A DNA stretch of 64,000 nucleotides, taken from NCBI GenBank assembly GCA_023475265.1, contig JAMCWE010000174.1, positions 1 through 64,000 of the forward strand, given 5' to 3'. Of this stretch, positions 36,649-46,900 are shown piece after piece. Both the position numbers and the translations under genes were made by a program. The notes below the pieces were generated by a model. That model searched no databases. It had not been told where the DNA came from and was given only the letters and a program-made list of their open reading frames with translations. How positions within the stretch are numbered: position 1 is the first letter of the stretch; each line of letters opens with the position of its first letter. The DNA is from Bacteroidota bacterium. GTDB lineage: Bacteria > Bacteroidota > Ignavibacteria > Ignavibacteriales > Ignavibacteriaceae.

Positions 36649-37528
36649 AGCATTAAACTCTGGTAAAATTCTTTTGTGCGACGGCGCTATGGGAACCGAG
36701 CTTCAAAAACGCGGCCTGCCAACCGGAGCTTGTCCCGAAGAATTTAATATCTCAAATCCCGAAGTAATTAAAAATATTCATCGAGATTATTTCATTGCTG
36801 GCTCTGACATTGTAGAAACAAATTCGTTTGGAGCTAATCGTGCACGATTAAAACTTCATGGCTTTGAAGATCGCGTAAAGGAATTTTGTTTCGCCGCAGC
36901 GCATTTAGCAAATTCTGTTCGCCCAAATGGGAAATTTATTGCCGGTTCAATGGGACCTACCGGAGAACTTCTTGAACCGCTAGGAACCCTTTCTGAAAAA
37001 GATGCTTATAATATTTTTTCTGAACAAGCAATCGCACTTGAACAAGGCGGAGTAGATGTCCTTTTTATTGAAACAATGATGGCGCCGGAAGAAGCAACTA
37101 TTGCTGTTAAAGCTGCTAAAGAAAATACAAAACTTCCTGTTGTTGCTAGTATGACTTTTGAATTGGGCAACGCCGGATTAAGAACAATGTGGGGAATTGA
37201 TGTTAAAACTGCTGCTCAAAAATATACGGAAGCCGGCGCTGATGTAATCGGTGCAAATTGCGGAAAAGGTTTTGATGAAATGATTGCAATAATAAAAGAG
37301 CTTCGTCCATTAACTGATAAACCAATAATTGCGCAAGCCAATGCCGGAATCCCGGAATGGATTCACGGAATGTCTGTCTATACAGAAACCCCGGAAGTGA
37401 TTGCATCGAAGGCCCATGAAATAATAAATGCCGGAGTAAATATAATTGGCGGCTGCTGCGGAACCGGTCCAGAACATATAAGAAAAATAAAAGAAATTTT
37501 GGATCGATATTTTGAATCACGCATCTAA
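36632..37528 (+). CDS. stand-alone homocysteine S-methyltransferase domain (MetH N-terminal type)
   Basis: Product starts NKFLEALNSGKILLCDGAMGTEL, matching the N-terminus of MetH and BhmT homocysteine-binding domains. The zinc cysteines are visible in GANCGKG and GGCCGTGPEH. A TTG at 36632 is the best start: AAAGGAGA lies about 7 bases upstream, the strongest ribosome-binding site in this cluster, giving 298 residues and a 17-bp overlap with the corrinoid gene. A TTG at 36605 would add nine residues. It transfers the methyl group from the methyl-corrinoid to homocysteine, giving methionine. With the two genes before it, it forms a split MetH-like unit lacking the folate and activation domains. 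Confidence 0.88.
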   Translation: MNKFLEALNSGKILLCDGAMGTELQKRGLPTGACPEEFNISNPEVIKNIHRDYFIAGSDIVETNSFGANRARLKLHGFEDRVKEFCFAAAHLANSVRPNGKFIAGSMGPTGELLEPLGTLSEKDAYNIFSEQAIALEQGGVDVLFIETMMAPEEATIAVKAAKENTKLPVVASMTFELGNAGLRTMWGIDVKTAAQKYTEAGADVIGANCGKGFDEMIAIIKELRPLTDKPIIAQANAGIPEWIHGMSVYTETPEVIASKAHEIINAGVNIIGGCCGTGPEHIRKIKEILDRYFESRI

Positions 37529-37628
37529 TATCTTGGAAAAAATATCTTAATATCATTTCTTTAAAATGATGAAACAATTTTTCTTAAAAATATTTCTACT
37601 TTAATTTTTATTTAGTAAGGAAGTTATA

Positions 37629-38444
37629 ATGAGTTTCGAAATGAATGATTTCGCTGAAGATGTAATAAAGAAAAGTTTTGACATTCCGGTTCTTGTGGAT
37701 TTCTGGGCAGAGTGGTGCGGGCCGTGCAGAACTTTGAGCCCGGTTCTTGAAAAGTTAGCAAATGAGTTTAACGGCAACTGGAAGTTAGTAAAGATTAATT
37801 CTGACGAACACCCGGAATTGGCTGAAGAATTTGGAATTCGCAGTATTCCAAATGTAAAATTATTTTCCGGCGGTAAAGTTGTTAATGAATTTGTAGGAGC
37901 TTTACCGGAAAATAAAATTCGCGATTGGTTGAAGAAAGCTATTCCCGGTAAAAATGAAAAAAAGATCACAACGGTTGAGGATTTAATTTCTTCCGGTGAA
38001 TTTGAGAAAGCTGAAAAAGTTTTAGAAAATATTTTGCATGAAGAACCAGAGAACCAGAAAGCAATTGTTACACTTGCTAAGCTTATCTTCTTTAATGATT
38101 ATGAAAAAAGTATTAAGCTGATCGATCAAATTGATGAAGGATCGGAATATTCTGAAATTACAGAATCGCTAAAAACATTCGCGTATCTTTTTTCATTGAA
38201 GAACAATCCAAATCAATTAACCGATAGCGCAGCGAAAAAGCTATATGTTGAAGCTATTTCAGATCTTCAAAAACAAGATTTCGATTCTGCCTTGCTTAAA
38301 TTTATTGAAGTGATTAGAGAAGACAGATATTTTGCCGACGATGGCGCTAGGAAAGCTTGTATCGCTATCTTCAAATATTTAGGTGAAGAAAATGAATTAA
38401 CATTAAAACACAGAAAAGATTTTGGCAGAGCATTATATGTTTAG
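37629..38444 (+). CDS. thioredoxin-TPR protein, CnoX/YbbN-like
   Basis: 271 residues. An N-terminal thioredoxin domain (~1-108) has the redox motif WAEWCGPCR and the cis-proline segment IRSIPNVKLF. The C-terminal half (~115-270) is made of TPR-like helices (FEKAEKVLENILHEEPENQKAIVTLAKL, FDSALLKFIEVIREDRYF). This is the layout of CnoX/YbbN, a chaperedoxin that protects proteins from over-oxidation and hands them to GroEL. Unlike the E. coli protein it keeps a full WCGPC site, so it should be able to reduce disulfides. ATG at 37629 follows AAGGAAG. Its stop is one base from the convergent mnmA gene. Confidence 0.87.
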   Translation: MSFEMNDFAEDVIKKSFDIPVLVDFWAEWCGPCRTLSPVLEKLANEFNGNWKLVKINSDEHPELAEEFGIRSIPNVKLFSGGKVVNEFVGALPENKIRDWLKKAIPGKNEKKITTVEDLISSGEFEKAEKVLENILHEEPENQKAIVTLAKLIFFNDYEKSIKLIDQIDEGSEYSEITESLKTFAYLFSLKNNPNQLTDSAAKKLYVEAISDLQKQDFDSALLKFIEVIREDRYFADDGARKACIAIFKYLGEENELTLKHRKDFGRALYV

Positions 38445-38445
38445 T

Positions 38446-39498
38446 TTATTGAAGTATAACTCCGCCGCCTAAACAAAGATCATCTTTATAAAATACAGCA
38501 AATTGTCCGGGTGCAATTCCTTGATCTTTCTTATCTAATTTAACTTCAGCAGTTTTATCATCAACAAAATTTAAATTACAATTAAACAGATGAGCGCCAT
38601 GTCTAATTTTTACTTCTAAATTTTTTACCGTTGGCTGTTCTCTAGAAATCCAATTGAATTTTCCAACAGTAAAAGTATCTCTCGCTCTTTCAGATAAATT
38701 TTCGCGAGATATGAAAATAATATTGTTATCAATATCTTTTTTAACAACATACCAAGGGCCGCCGGATAAGCCTAAACCGGACCTTTGACCAATTGTGTAG
38801 AAATAATATCCGTTGTGCTCACCAATTTTTTTTTCAGTATCAATATCAATGATATCACCTTTTTTGTCACCAAGATGATGTTTAATAAATTCATTAAATT
38901 TTATTTGTCCGAGGAAACAAATTCCCTGGCTGTCCCTACGATCCATATTTGGTAGATTAAATTCGTGTGCCAATTTCCTAACATCTTTTTTATTATATAA
39001 TCCGAGAGGAAAACACGCACGCGAAAGTTGATCCTGAGTTAGATAAGCCAAAAAATATGTTTGATCTTTTACAGGATCCGGAGATCTCTTCAGCAAATAA
39101 TTTTTATGATCAAATTCCAATTTTGCATAATGACCGCTTGCAACTTTTTCAAATGATTTATCAATCTTTTCGTAGAACTGACCAAACTTAATTAAGCTGT
39201 TGCAAAACATATCAGGGTTTGGTGTTCGCCCTTCTTTAATTTCAGAAATTGTATAAGTTACAACTGTTTCCCAATATTCAGTTTGAAGCGGAAGAACTTC
39301 CAAAGGAACTCCAGCTTGTTCGCAAACATTGCGTGCATAATTTAAATCTTCTTCCCAGGGACAATCGCCAAGAAAAGAAAATTCATCTTGCAGCCAAATC
39401 TTCAAATAAAATGCAGTTAGATCATGCCCTTCTTTTTTCAATAAATTCAAGGCAACTGAACTATCAACTCCGCCAGATAATAATACGGCTATTTTCAT
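38446..39498 (-). CDS. mnmA: tRNA-specific 2-thiouridylase MnmA
   Basis: 350 residues. The PP-loop LLSGGVDSSVALNLL at the N-terminus binds ATP. NPDMFCNSLIKFG and SQGICFLGQI carry the two catalytic cysteines, and YYTIGQRSGLGLSGGPWYVV is a family signature. It puts sulfur on C2 of the wobble uridine of tRNA-Lys, -Glu and -Gln. Length is close to the usual ~360. It is monocistronic in appearance and convergent with the thioredoxin gene. No clear ribosome-binding site is seen upstream of the ATG. Confidence 0.95.
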   Translation of the reverse strand: MKIAVLLSGGVDSSVALNLLKKEGHDLTAFYLKIWLQDEFSFLGDCPWEEDLNYARNVCEQAGVPLEVLPLQTEYWETVVTYTISEIKEGRTPNPDMFCNSLIKFGQFYEKIDKSFEKVASGHYAKLEFDHKNYLLKRSPDPVKDQTYFLAYLTQDQLSRACFPLGLYNKKDVRKLAHEFNLPNMDRRDSQGICFLGQIKFNEFIKHHLGDKKGDIIDIDTEKKIGEHNGYYFYTIGQRSGLGLSGGPWYVVKKDIDNNIIFISRENLSERARDTFTVGKFNWISREQPTVKNLEVKIRHGAHLFNCNLNFVDDKTAEVKLDKKDQGIAPGQFAVFYKDDLCLGGGVILQ

Positions 39499-39594
39499 AA
39501 TTCTTAAAATTTAATTTCTTTAAAATAAGTAAAGACTCGATGAAATTTAAGTCAAAGATAGGTAGAAAGAGCTTTGGCAAAGGTTAGAAATCCG

Positions 39595-40137
39595 CTAAGA
39601 GTTTTTATTTTCATTTTTTTTATCAACTTGTGGCTTTGTTGAAAAAACATTTGAGGTTTTCATCCCTTTTATTTTTTCAGCAGCTTTATCATAAATTTTT
39701 CGATCAACTTTATTTAAAATCAATTTTTGTAACGCACGGACATTTTGTAAGCTATGAAAGAATCCAATACAAATATTATTTCCACCATCACACACTTTCA
39801 TAAAGCCGGACAATTTGCCGTCAAAAATTCCTCCTGATAAAGATTTAACATCCGAATAATAAATCGTTATTTCTTTTTTTGAAAAGAAAAATTTACTGCA
39901 TTTCATTTTTTCAGAATCTGCTTCAATCTTATACGGCATAAGTTTATATAAATTCAGATAATGTTTGTTCAGGTAATAAATCAATAATGCAGTGATGATA
40001 AAAGGAATTAAATTGATCAATGAAGTGTCTAAATTGCTTCCGGCAGTATATAGTATTATCAACAAGAAAAAAGTTATTAGAATATTTGCAAATCTATATA
40101 TGATTTTTGAAAAAAATGAATAAGAAAATATTTGCAT
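39595..40137 (-). CDS. small two-helix membrane protein with PH-like domain
   Basis: 180 residues, no firm family. Two membrane helices lie at ~12-32 (FANILITFFLLIILY) and ~40-58 (LINLIPFIITALLIYYL). The region from ~65 to 150 has the strand pattern of bacterial PH-like (YcxB/bPH) domains, including FFSKKEITIYYSDVKSLSGG, and is cytoplasmic. A charged Lys/Asn-rich tail follows. It lies 24 bp after the lipoprotein gene and is probably cotranscribed with it. Function unknown. Confidence 0.6.
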   Translation of the reverse strand: MQIFSYSFFSKIIYRFANILITFFLLIILYTAGSNLDTSLINLIPFIITALLIYYLNKHYLNLYKLMPYKIEADSEKMKCSKFFFSKKEITIYYSDVKSLSGGIFDGKLSGFMKVCDGGNNICIGFFHSLQNVRALQKLILNKVDRKIYDKAAEKIKGMKTSNVFSTKPQVDKKNENKNS

Positions 40138-40161
40138 ATGATAAAAACCGCTAAAGGAATT

Positions 40162-40980
40162 TCAATCAAATTTTACGTTAACTGATTCATTTAATTCTAT
40201 TTTAATTCCAGGAACTTTTTCTAATAATTTTTTCATCTCATCAATATTTTTACTCTTTAAATTATTTAATTTTTCCACCTCATCCTTATTTTCCAAAAGC
40301 TTATCAATGGCAACATCTAATAGAATTATATTTGAACCATTAACATAAGTAGCATTTGTACTTTTTATGTTCCCGTTTACATGAAGCTGAAGAGCAAAGC
40401 GGAAATCTTTCATCAAATTCATAAATTCTTTTTGCATAGGATTTTCTGAATTTACAGTATCTTTACTTTCAATTGAAGCTTGTGAAGTATCATCAAATTT
40501 TGCTTTTGGCATTTTAATAGTAAGTTCGGATGGATTGCTGCCAGAAAAAGCAAAAGTTATAAATTCTTTGGGCTTTTTATTTTGATCATCAGCATTAGAG
40601 AGAGAAAGCTTATTGCCGGGGTCGCTGTCAATTTTTAATTGGTTAATATTCTGAAATTTGTAAACTACTTCATAACCTTCTCTGCCTTTTTCTACGATTT
40701 CCTTTCCCGAAATGTATTGAACATTCTCGCCATATTTCGCTGCATCAGCTTTTAATTCATCAGGATTGAATAATGTAAATCTGCTTGATTTGGTTGTGTC
40801 ATTTTCGCTTTTCAAATTAAAACCTGACATCATATCGACAAATTCTTTTTTCATTAAAACTTTTTCTTCGATGGTTCCGGAGCCATCTTTATTCAGATTT
40901 ATTGTTGTTTCTACTTCCAGACATCCGCAAAAAAGAATTGATATTAATGAAAACAAACTTAACTTGTATAATAAATTCAT
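40162..40980 (-). CDS. predicted lipoprotein
   Basis: 272 residues. A signal peptide ends in the lipobox LFCGC with Cys20 as the lipidation site. The mature part begins LEVETTINLNKDGSGTIEEKVLMKKEF, a pattern seen in bacterial lipoproteins of unknown function (LppM-like, DUF-type). The last ~60 residues are a Lys/Leu/Asn-rich helix. AAAGGAGA directly upstream of ATG 40980 is a strong ribosome-binding site. It pairs with the small membrane protein downstream. Envelope location is sure; function is not known. Confidence 0.75.
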   Translation of the reverse strand: MNLLYKLSLFSLISILFCGCLEVETTINLNKDGSGTIEEKVLMKKEFVDMMSGFNLKSENDTTKSSRFTLFNPDELKADAAKYGENVQYISGKEIVEKGREGYEVVYKFQNINQLKIDSDPGNKLSLSNADDQNKKPKEFITFAFSGSNPSELTIKMPKAKFDDTSQASIESKDTVNSENPMQKEFMNLMKDFRFALQLHVNGNIKSTNATYVNGSNIILLDVAIDKLLENKDEVEKLNNLKSKNIDEMKKLLEKVPGIKIELNESVNVKFD

Positions 40981-41077
40981 TCTCTATCTCCTTTTTTTTA
41001 CTTAATGGGGCATTCAAATATAAAGCTTAGAATAATTTATACAAATGTTAAGAAAAATTTATTTGAACAAAGTAAAA

Positions 41078-42448
41078 TCAGAGCAAATTGCTTGCTAACT
41101 CCGCAAGTTCAGATCTTTCACCTTTTTCAAGATTAACATGTGCATAAAGTTTTTGCCCTTTAAAATGATCAATCAAATATGATAAGCCGTTTGATTGCGC
41201 ATCAAGATAAGGATGATCTATTTGATAAATGTCTCCGGTAAATACAACCTTTGATCCTTCACCGGCGCGAGTAATAATTGTTTTTATTTCATGCGGCGTT
41301 AGATTTTGTGCTTCATCAACGATGAAGAAAATCCTCTGCAAACTTCTTCCTCTAATATAAGAAAGCGGCTCGATGACAAGCTTTTCATCTTTAATCATAT
41401 TTGAAATTAATTGGCTTTGTTTATCCGTTTCCGAAAATTGATCTTGAATTACACGAAGATTATCCCAAAGCGGCTGCATGTATGGTTCTATTTTACTTTG
41501 AACATCGCCAGGAAGAAATCCAATATCTTTATTGCTTAATGGAACGATTGGACGAGCGACAAAAATTTGCCTATAAAATTTTCTAACATGAAGTGCGCTT
41601 GCTAAAGCTAATAATGTTTTACCGGTTCCAGCTTTCCCCGTCATTGTTACTAACTGAATATTATTATTTGTCAATGCATCGACGGCAAAAGTCTGCTCGG
41701 CGTTTCTCGGTTTAATTCCGTAAATAATATTTTTATCAACTTTGTGAAGGTTTTCCATTTCCTGATCGAGATACGCCAGAACTGATCGGTTGGTGTTTCG
41801 AAGTATATAAAATTTATTTGGAACTGCATCTCTATCTATTTTCTTTAAGATTTGTTTTGCAGGCAGTTCAAACGGTGATTGAAATAATTTTACAATTAAT
41901 TCATCATCAAAATTTTCAAAAATTTCTTTGCCGCTATAAAGTTCTTCAATGCTGTTAATTCTATCCGTAGTATAATCTTCAGCAAGAATTCCGAGCGCTT
42001 TTGCTTTCATTCTAAGATTTACATCTTTACTAACAAGAATAACTGAAGATTCATTTTTAATTTTTTTATTAATATCCAATGCAACAGAAAGTATTCGATG
42101 ATCCGGAGTGTCTTCTTTGAATATTTCTTTTATCTCGCTTGATATGCCGCGGGAAATCCCAATCCTAACTCTTCCTCTGCCTTTTCCCATCGAAACTCCG
42201 CCATTAAATAGCGCTGTTCCGGTCATGGAATCAAGCGTCCTAGCAAATTCGCGAGCGTTGAGATTTATTACTTGACTGCCGCGCTTGAAATGATCGAGTT
42301 CTTCAATTACCGTTAATGGAATTATTATATCATTTTCCTGAAATTGATTAATGCAAGTAGCATCATGAAGGATTACATTTGTATCCAGAATAAATGATTT
42401 CGGTTTTTTTAGTTCTTTAACTTCTTTTAAACTTTTTCTTTGTTTCAT
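41078..42448 (-). CDS. PIN-PhoH ATPase (PhoH2/YlaK family)
   Basis: 456 residues. The N-terminal PIN nuclease domain (~15-150) has FILDTNVILHD, VIEELDHFKRG and, further on, DHRILSVAL, supplying the acidic metal ligands. The C-terminal PhoH domain (~230-456) has the Walker A GKAGTGKTLLALA, the Walker B-like FIVDEAQNLTPHEIKTIITRAG and VFTGDIYQID. PIN-PhoH proteins act as RNA-unwinding ribonucleases. It stands alone on the minus strand upstream of the divergent carAB operon. Confidence 0.92.
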   Translation of the reverse strand: MKQRKSLKEVKELKKPKSFILDTNVILHDATCINQFQENDIIIPLTVIEELDHFKRGSQVINLNAREFARTLDSMTGTALFNGGVSMGKGRGRVRIGISRGISSEIKEIFKEDTPDHRILSVALDINKKIKNESSVILVSKDVNLRMKAKALGILAEDYTTDRINSIEELYSGKEIFENFDDELIVKLFQSPFELPAKQILKKIDRDAVPNKFYILRNTNRSVLAYLDQEMENLHKVDKNIIYGIKPRNAEQTFAVDALTNNNIQLVTMTGKAGTGKTLLALASALHVRKFYRQIFVARPIVPLSNKDIGFLPGDVQSKIEPYMQPLWDNLRVIQDQFSETDKQSQLISNMIKDEKLVIEPLSYIRGRSLQRIFFIVDEAQNLTPHEIKTIITRAGEGSKVVFTGDIYQIDHPYLDAQSNGLSYLIDHFKGQKLYAHVNLEKGERSELAELASNLL

Positions 42449-42837
42449 TTAATTTCCTAAAATAATGAGATCGGCATATGATGGTTCAAATAAACTATCA
42501 TTAAAATAGTAAAAATTTAATGGATCGAAATTGATATGACGTATACAATTTTGAATCTTCTGCAATTTTATTATAATCCCCCACGACTGATGGAAATTTA
42601 ATTTTTTTAATTTCACTTTAAGTGAATTTAATCACTAAAATTATCATTTCATAAATTGAATCTAAAATCTCTATACAATATATTTGAAAAACAAATTAAA
42701 GAAATACTTGCGAAAGAAATTAAAAAAATCGAAATTAAAAATCACTTGCATAATAGAGTCTACTATTGATAGCCACTCCAAGAGTGGCTATTTTTTTGCC
42801 GGCATGATGAAATTAATTTCATAAATTTGATAGAGAC
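42449..42837. other. 389-bp divergent leader region upstream of carA
   Basis: Separates phoH2-type (minus) from carA (plus). It holds an intrinsic terminator at 42769-42797, listed separately. A 37-codon plus-strand frame (42656-42769, TTG start, no ribosome-binding site seen) ends in NRVYY-stop exactly where the terminator stem begins. It could be a leader peptide, or chance. No other gene was recognised. Confidence 0.45.
42769..42797 (+). terminator. intrinsic terminator / candidate carAB attenuator
   Basis: Perfect 10-bp stem ATAGCCACTC / GAGTGGCTAT with a 3-nt CAA loop, followed by seven T on the plus strand only. It lies 41 bp upstream of the carA ATG, and no plus-strand gene is present in the preceding 1.6 kb. 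It must end either a carAB leader transcript (attenuation) or an unseen small RNA. Confidence 0.8.
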
Positions 42838-43914
42838 ATGAACAGCAAACAAAAAACAGCAAAACTAATTTTAGAAGATGATTCGGAGTTCGTTGGAATT
42901 CCTTTTGGATTCAACGCGAATACCAACGGTGAAGTTGTTTTTAACACCGGAATGGTTGGCTATCCGGAAACAATGACTGATCCATCTTACCGCGGTCAAA
43001 TTCTTGTAATGACTTTTCCGTTAATCGGGAATTACGGAGTGCCGGATTACGAACGAGAAAACGGATTATTAAAATATTTTGAATCAGAAAAAATTCATTG
43101 CCGCGCACTGATCATTTCAAATTATTCGGATGAATATTCTCATTGGAATGGAAAAAGATCACTAGATGATTGGATGAAAGAACAAAAAATTCCAGGCATC
43201 CATGGAATTGATACACGAATGTTGACAAGAAAACTTCGCGAAAGCGGAACTATGCTTGGAAAGATAGTGGTAAATGAAAATGAAAAAATAGATTTTGAAG
43301 ATATAAATAAATTAGATCTTGCCGGTGAAGTTTGTGTAAAGGAACCAGTCGAATATGCTCGTAACAAGAAAAAAATTATTCTTGTTGATTGCGGAACAAA
43401 GAATAATATTATTCAAGCATTTCTGAGAAGAAATATTACCGTTATTCGAGTTCCTTATGATTATGATTTTTCAAAAGAAAAAGCTAACGGAATTTTAATT
43501 TCCAATGGCCCAGGCGATCCTAAAATGTGCTCAGCAACTATTGAGAACACCCGCAAAGCAATGAAAACCGGAACACCAACACTTGGAGTTTGTCTTGGAA
43601 GTCAGATAATGGCGCTTGCCGCCGGCGCTGATACTTATAAATTAAAGTACGGCCACAGAGGCCATAATCAGCCTTGCAACGAAACCGGTACAAAAAGATG
43701 TTACATCACTTCGCAAAATCATGGCTATGCAGTTAATTCTGAAACGATGCCGGAAGATTGGCGCGAATGGTTTGTTAATGACAACGATGGAACAAACGAA
43801 GGAATTATTCACATTGCAAAACCATTTTTTGCAGCGCAGTTTCATCCGGAAGCTTCGCCGGGACCTGACGATACTGAATTTATTTTTGATATGTTTTTGA
43901 GGGCTTTAAAATGA
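42838..43914 (+). CDS. carA: carbamoyl-phosphate synthase small (glutaminase) subunit
   Basis: 358 residues. The N-terminal CarA domain has FNTGMVGYPETMTDPSYRGQ and GNYGVPDYE. The class I glutamine amidotransferase domain (~175-355) has LISNGPGDP, the nucleophile Cys in GVCLGSQIMALA, and the His/Glu pair in QFHPEASPGP. It supplies ammonia from glutamine to CarB for carbamoyl phosphate, used in pyrimidine and arginine synthesis. Slightly shorter than the E. coli protein. It overlaps carB by 4 bp. Confidence 0.95.
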   Translation: MNSKQKTAKLILEDDSEFVGIPFGFNANTNGEVVFNTGMVGYPETMTDPSYRGQILVMTFPLIGNYGVPDYERENGLLKYFESEKIHCRALIISNYSDEYSHWNGKRSLDDWMKEQKIPGIHGIDTRMLTRKLRESGTMLGKIVVNENEKIDFEDINKLDLAGEVCVKEPVEYARNKKKIILVDCGTKNNIIQAFLRRNITVIRVPYDYDFSKEKANGILISNGPGDPKMCSATIENTRKAMKTGTPTLGVCLGSQIMALAAGADTYKLKYGHRGHNQPCNETGTKRCYITSQNHGYAVNSETMPEDWREWFVNDNDGTNEGIIHIAKPFFAAQFHPEASPGPDDTEFIFDMFLRALK

Positions 43915-46900
43915 TTAAACGCGGAAAACCAAAAAAAGTTTTAATATTAGGATCAGGCGCACTTCAAATCGGACAAGCAGGCGAGTTCGATTATTCCGGC
44001 AGCCAGGCAATTAAAGCATTAAAGGAAGATGGAATTACTTCAGTTTTAATTAATCCAAATATCGCAACCATCCAAACTTCTGAAAATTTTGCCGACAAAG
44101 TTTACTTCATGCCGATTAAAGCAGAGTTTGTTGAAAAGATAATTGAGAAAGAAGAACCGGACAGCATTCTTCTTCAATTTGGCGGACAAACCGCACTTAA
44201 TGTTGGAGTTGAACTTTATGAAAATGGAATTCTTGCAAAACATAATGTTAAAGTTCTTGGAACTCCGGTGGAAGCGATTGAAGCAACTGAAGACAGGCTT
44301 TTATTTGGAAACAAAGTTACTGAAATAGGATTGAAAGTTGCATTAAGCAAAACAGCAAATAATGTTGATGAAGCAATTGCTGCTGCAGAAAAAATCGGTT
44401 TCCCGGTAATGGTTCGAATTGCTTATGCACTCGGCGGATTGGGCTCAGGAATTGTAAATAATAAAGATGAATTACTAGAGAAAGCTCGAAGAGCGTTTAC
44501 CTTCACCAATCAAATTTTAATTGAAGAATCTCTCTACGGCTGGAAAGAAGTTGAATACGAAATTGTCCGCGACAGATTTAATAATTGCATTACAATTTGT
44601 TCGATGGAAAATATTGATCCGATGGGAATCCACACCGGCGACAGCATTGTAATTGCGCCGGTTCAAACTCTATCGGCTGCAGAAAATTTCAAGCTTCGTT
44701 CAATTGGAATAAAATTGATTCGCCATCTTGGCGTAATCGGTGAATGCAATATTCAATATGCACTTGATCCAAATTCTGATGATTACCGAATCATAGAAGT
44801 TAATGCAAGACTAAGCCGCAGCTCTGCACTTGCATCTAAAGCCACCGGTTATCCGCTTGCATTCATCGCAACAAAGCTCGCTCTTGGTTACGCGTTGAAC
44901 GAAGTTGTAAATATTATTACTCAAGAAACATCAGCTTGTTTTGAACCGGCACTTGATTATGTCGCATTAAAATTCCCAAGATGGGATCTTCAAAAGTTTA
45001 GACAAGTCAGCACTCAGCTTGGTTCTGAAATGAAATCCGTTGGCGAAGTAATGTCACTTGGCAGAAGCTTTGAAGAAGTTTTTCAAAAAGCAATAAGAAT
45101 GCTCGACATAGGAATGAAAGGATTCGTCGGTAATGATCTTGTGTTTAATGATCTTGATGATGAATTATCCAAACCGACAGATAAAAGAATTTATGCTATT
45201 GCCCAGGCGTTAAAAGAAGGTTATTCGATTGACAAAATCCATGAGCTGACAAAAATTACAAAATGGTTCCTTTACAAGATGAAGAACATCATCTCGACAG
45301 AAAATAAATTAAAAGGAATTAAGCTTAACAAAATTTCTGTCGATCTTTTGCGAGAAGCTAAGATGAACGGCTTTTCAGATGTTCAACTTGGTAAACTTGC
45401 AGGCGCTACTGAATTTGAAATTAGAAATTATAGAAAAAGTATGGGCGTCATTCCTGTTGTTAAACAAATTGATACCTTAGCTGCTGAATATCCGGCTCAA
45501 ACAAATTATCTTTATCTCACTTATCATGGCAAAGAAGATGATATTCAGTTCGGGCAGAGTAATCAAATTATAGTTCTTGGAAGCGGTGCTTATAGAATTG
45601 GCTCTTCAGTTGAGTTTGATTGGTGCTGTGTTAATGCAGTGATGTCGTTGAACAAGCTTGAGTACAACACAATCATGATTAATTGCAATCCGGAAACAGT
45701 CAGTACTGATTATGACATTTGCGATAAACTTTACTTCGAGCAATTAACTTTTGAAAGAGTGCTCGACATTTACGATAAAGAAAATCCCGAAGGCGTAATC
45801 ATTTCGATGGGCGGACAAATTCCCAATAACCTTGCTGTAAAACTTTATAATGCAGGAGTAAAAATTTTAGGAACATCTCCGGCACAAATTGACAACGCAG
45901 AGAACCGGCATAAGTTTTCTCAGATTCTTGATAGATTAGAAGTTGATCAACCTGAATGGGAAGAACTTACAAGTTTGAAAGATGCGAAACAATTTGCAAA
46001 AAAAGTTGGCTATCCGGTTTTAATCAGGCCAAGCTACGTACTTAGCGGAGCGGCAATGAGCATTGTTCTTTCAGATGATGAGCTTGAAGAATATTTAAAG
46101 AAGGCTTCTGAAATTAGCCGGGAACATCCGGTTGTAATAAGCAAATTCATAACTGATGCGAGAGAAATAGAAGCCGATGCCGTTGCAGAAAATGGAAATC
46201 TTTTTTGCTACGCAATTTCAGAGCACGTTGAAAATGCTGGTGTTCATTCAGGCGATGCAACAATCGTTCTGCCGCCGCAAAGAACTTACCTTGAAACAAT
46301 GAGACGGGTCAAAATCATAACAAAACAAATTGCTAAAGAGTTAAAGATAACTGGTCCGTTCAACATTCAATTTATTGCAAAGGATAATGAAGTAAAAGTT
46401 ATTGAATGCAATCTCCGCGCTTCCAGAAGTTTCCCGTTTGTATCAAAGGTTTTAAAAATTAATTTTATCGAAATCGCAACCAAGCTGATGATGGGAGAAA
46501 AAATTCCGAAGCTCGACAAATCATCCTTCGATGTTGATTACGTTGGTGTTAAAGCTCCTCAATTTTCGTTTACAAGATTGAAAGGTTCCGATCCAATTCT
46601 TGGAGTTGAAATGGCATCCACCGGAGAAGTTGCTTGTCTCGGTGATGATTTTAACGAAGCATTCTTAAAAAGTTTCTTATCGACCGGCTACAGAATTCCT
46701 AAAAAAGCTGTTATGCTTTCAACCGGCACTGCAAAGGATAAAGCTGATTTCTTAAATGAAACAAAAAAACTTTATGATATGGGACTAAAGTTGTACGCAA
46801 CAAACGGGACTTCAAGATTTCTCAAAGAACATGGAATTGAAGCCGAGGTTTTAAATTGGCCTCTCGAAAAAGAAGAACCAAATATTATAACTTATCTTAA

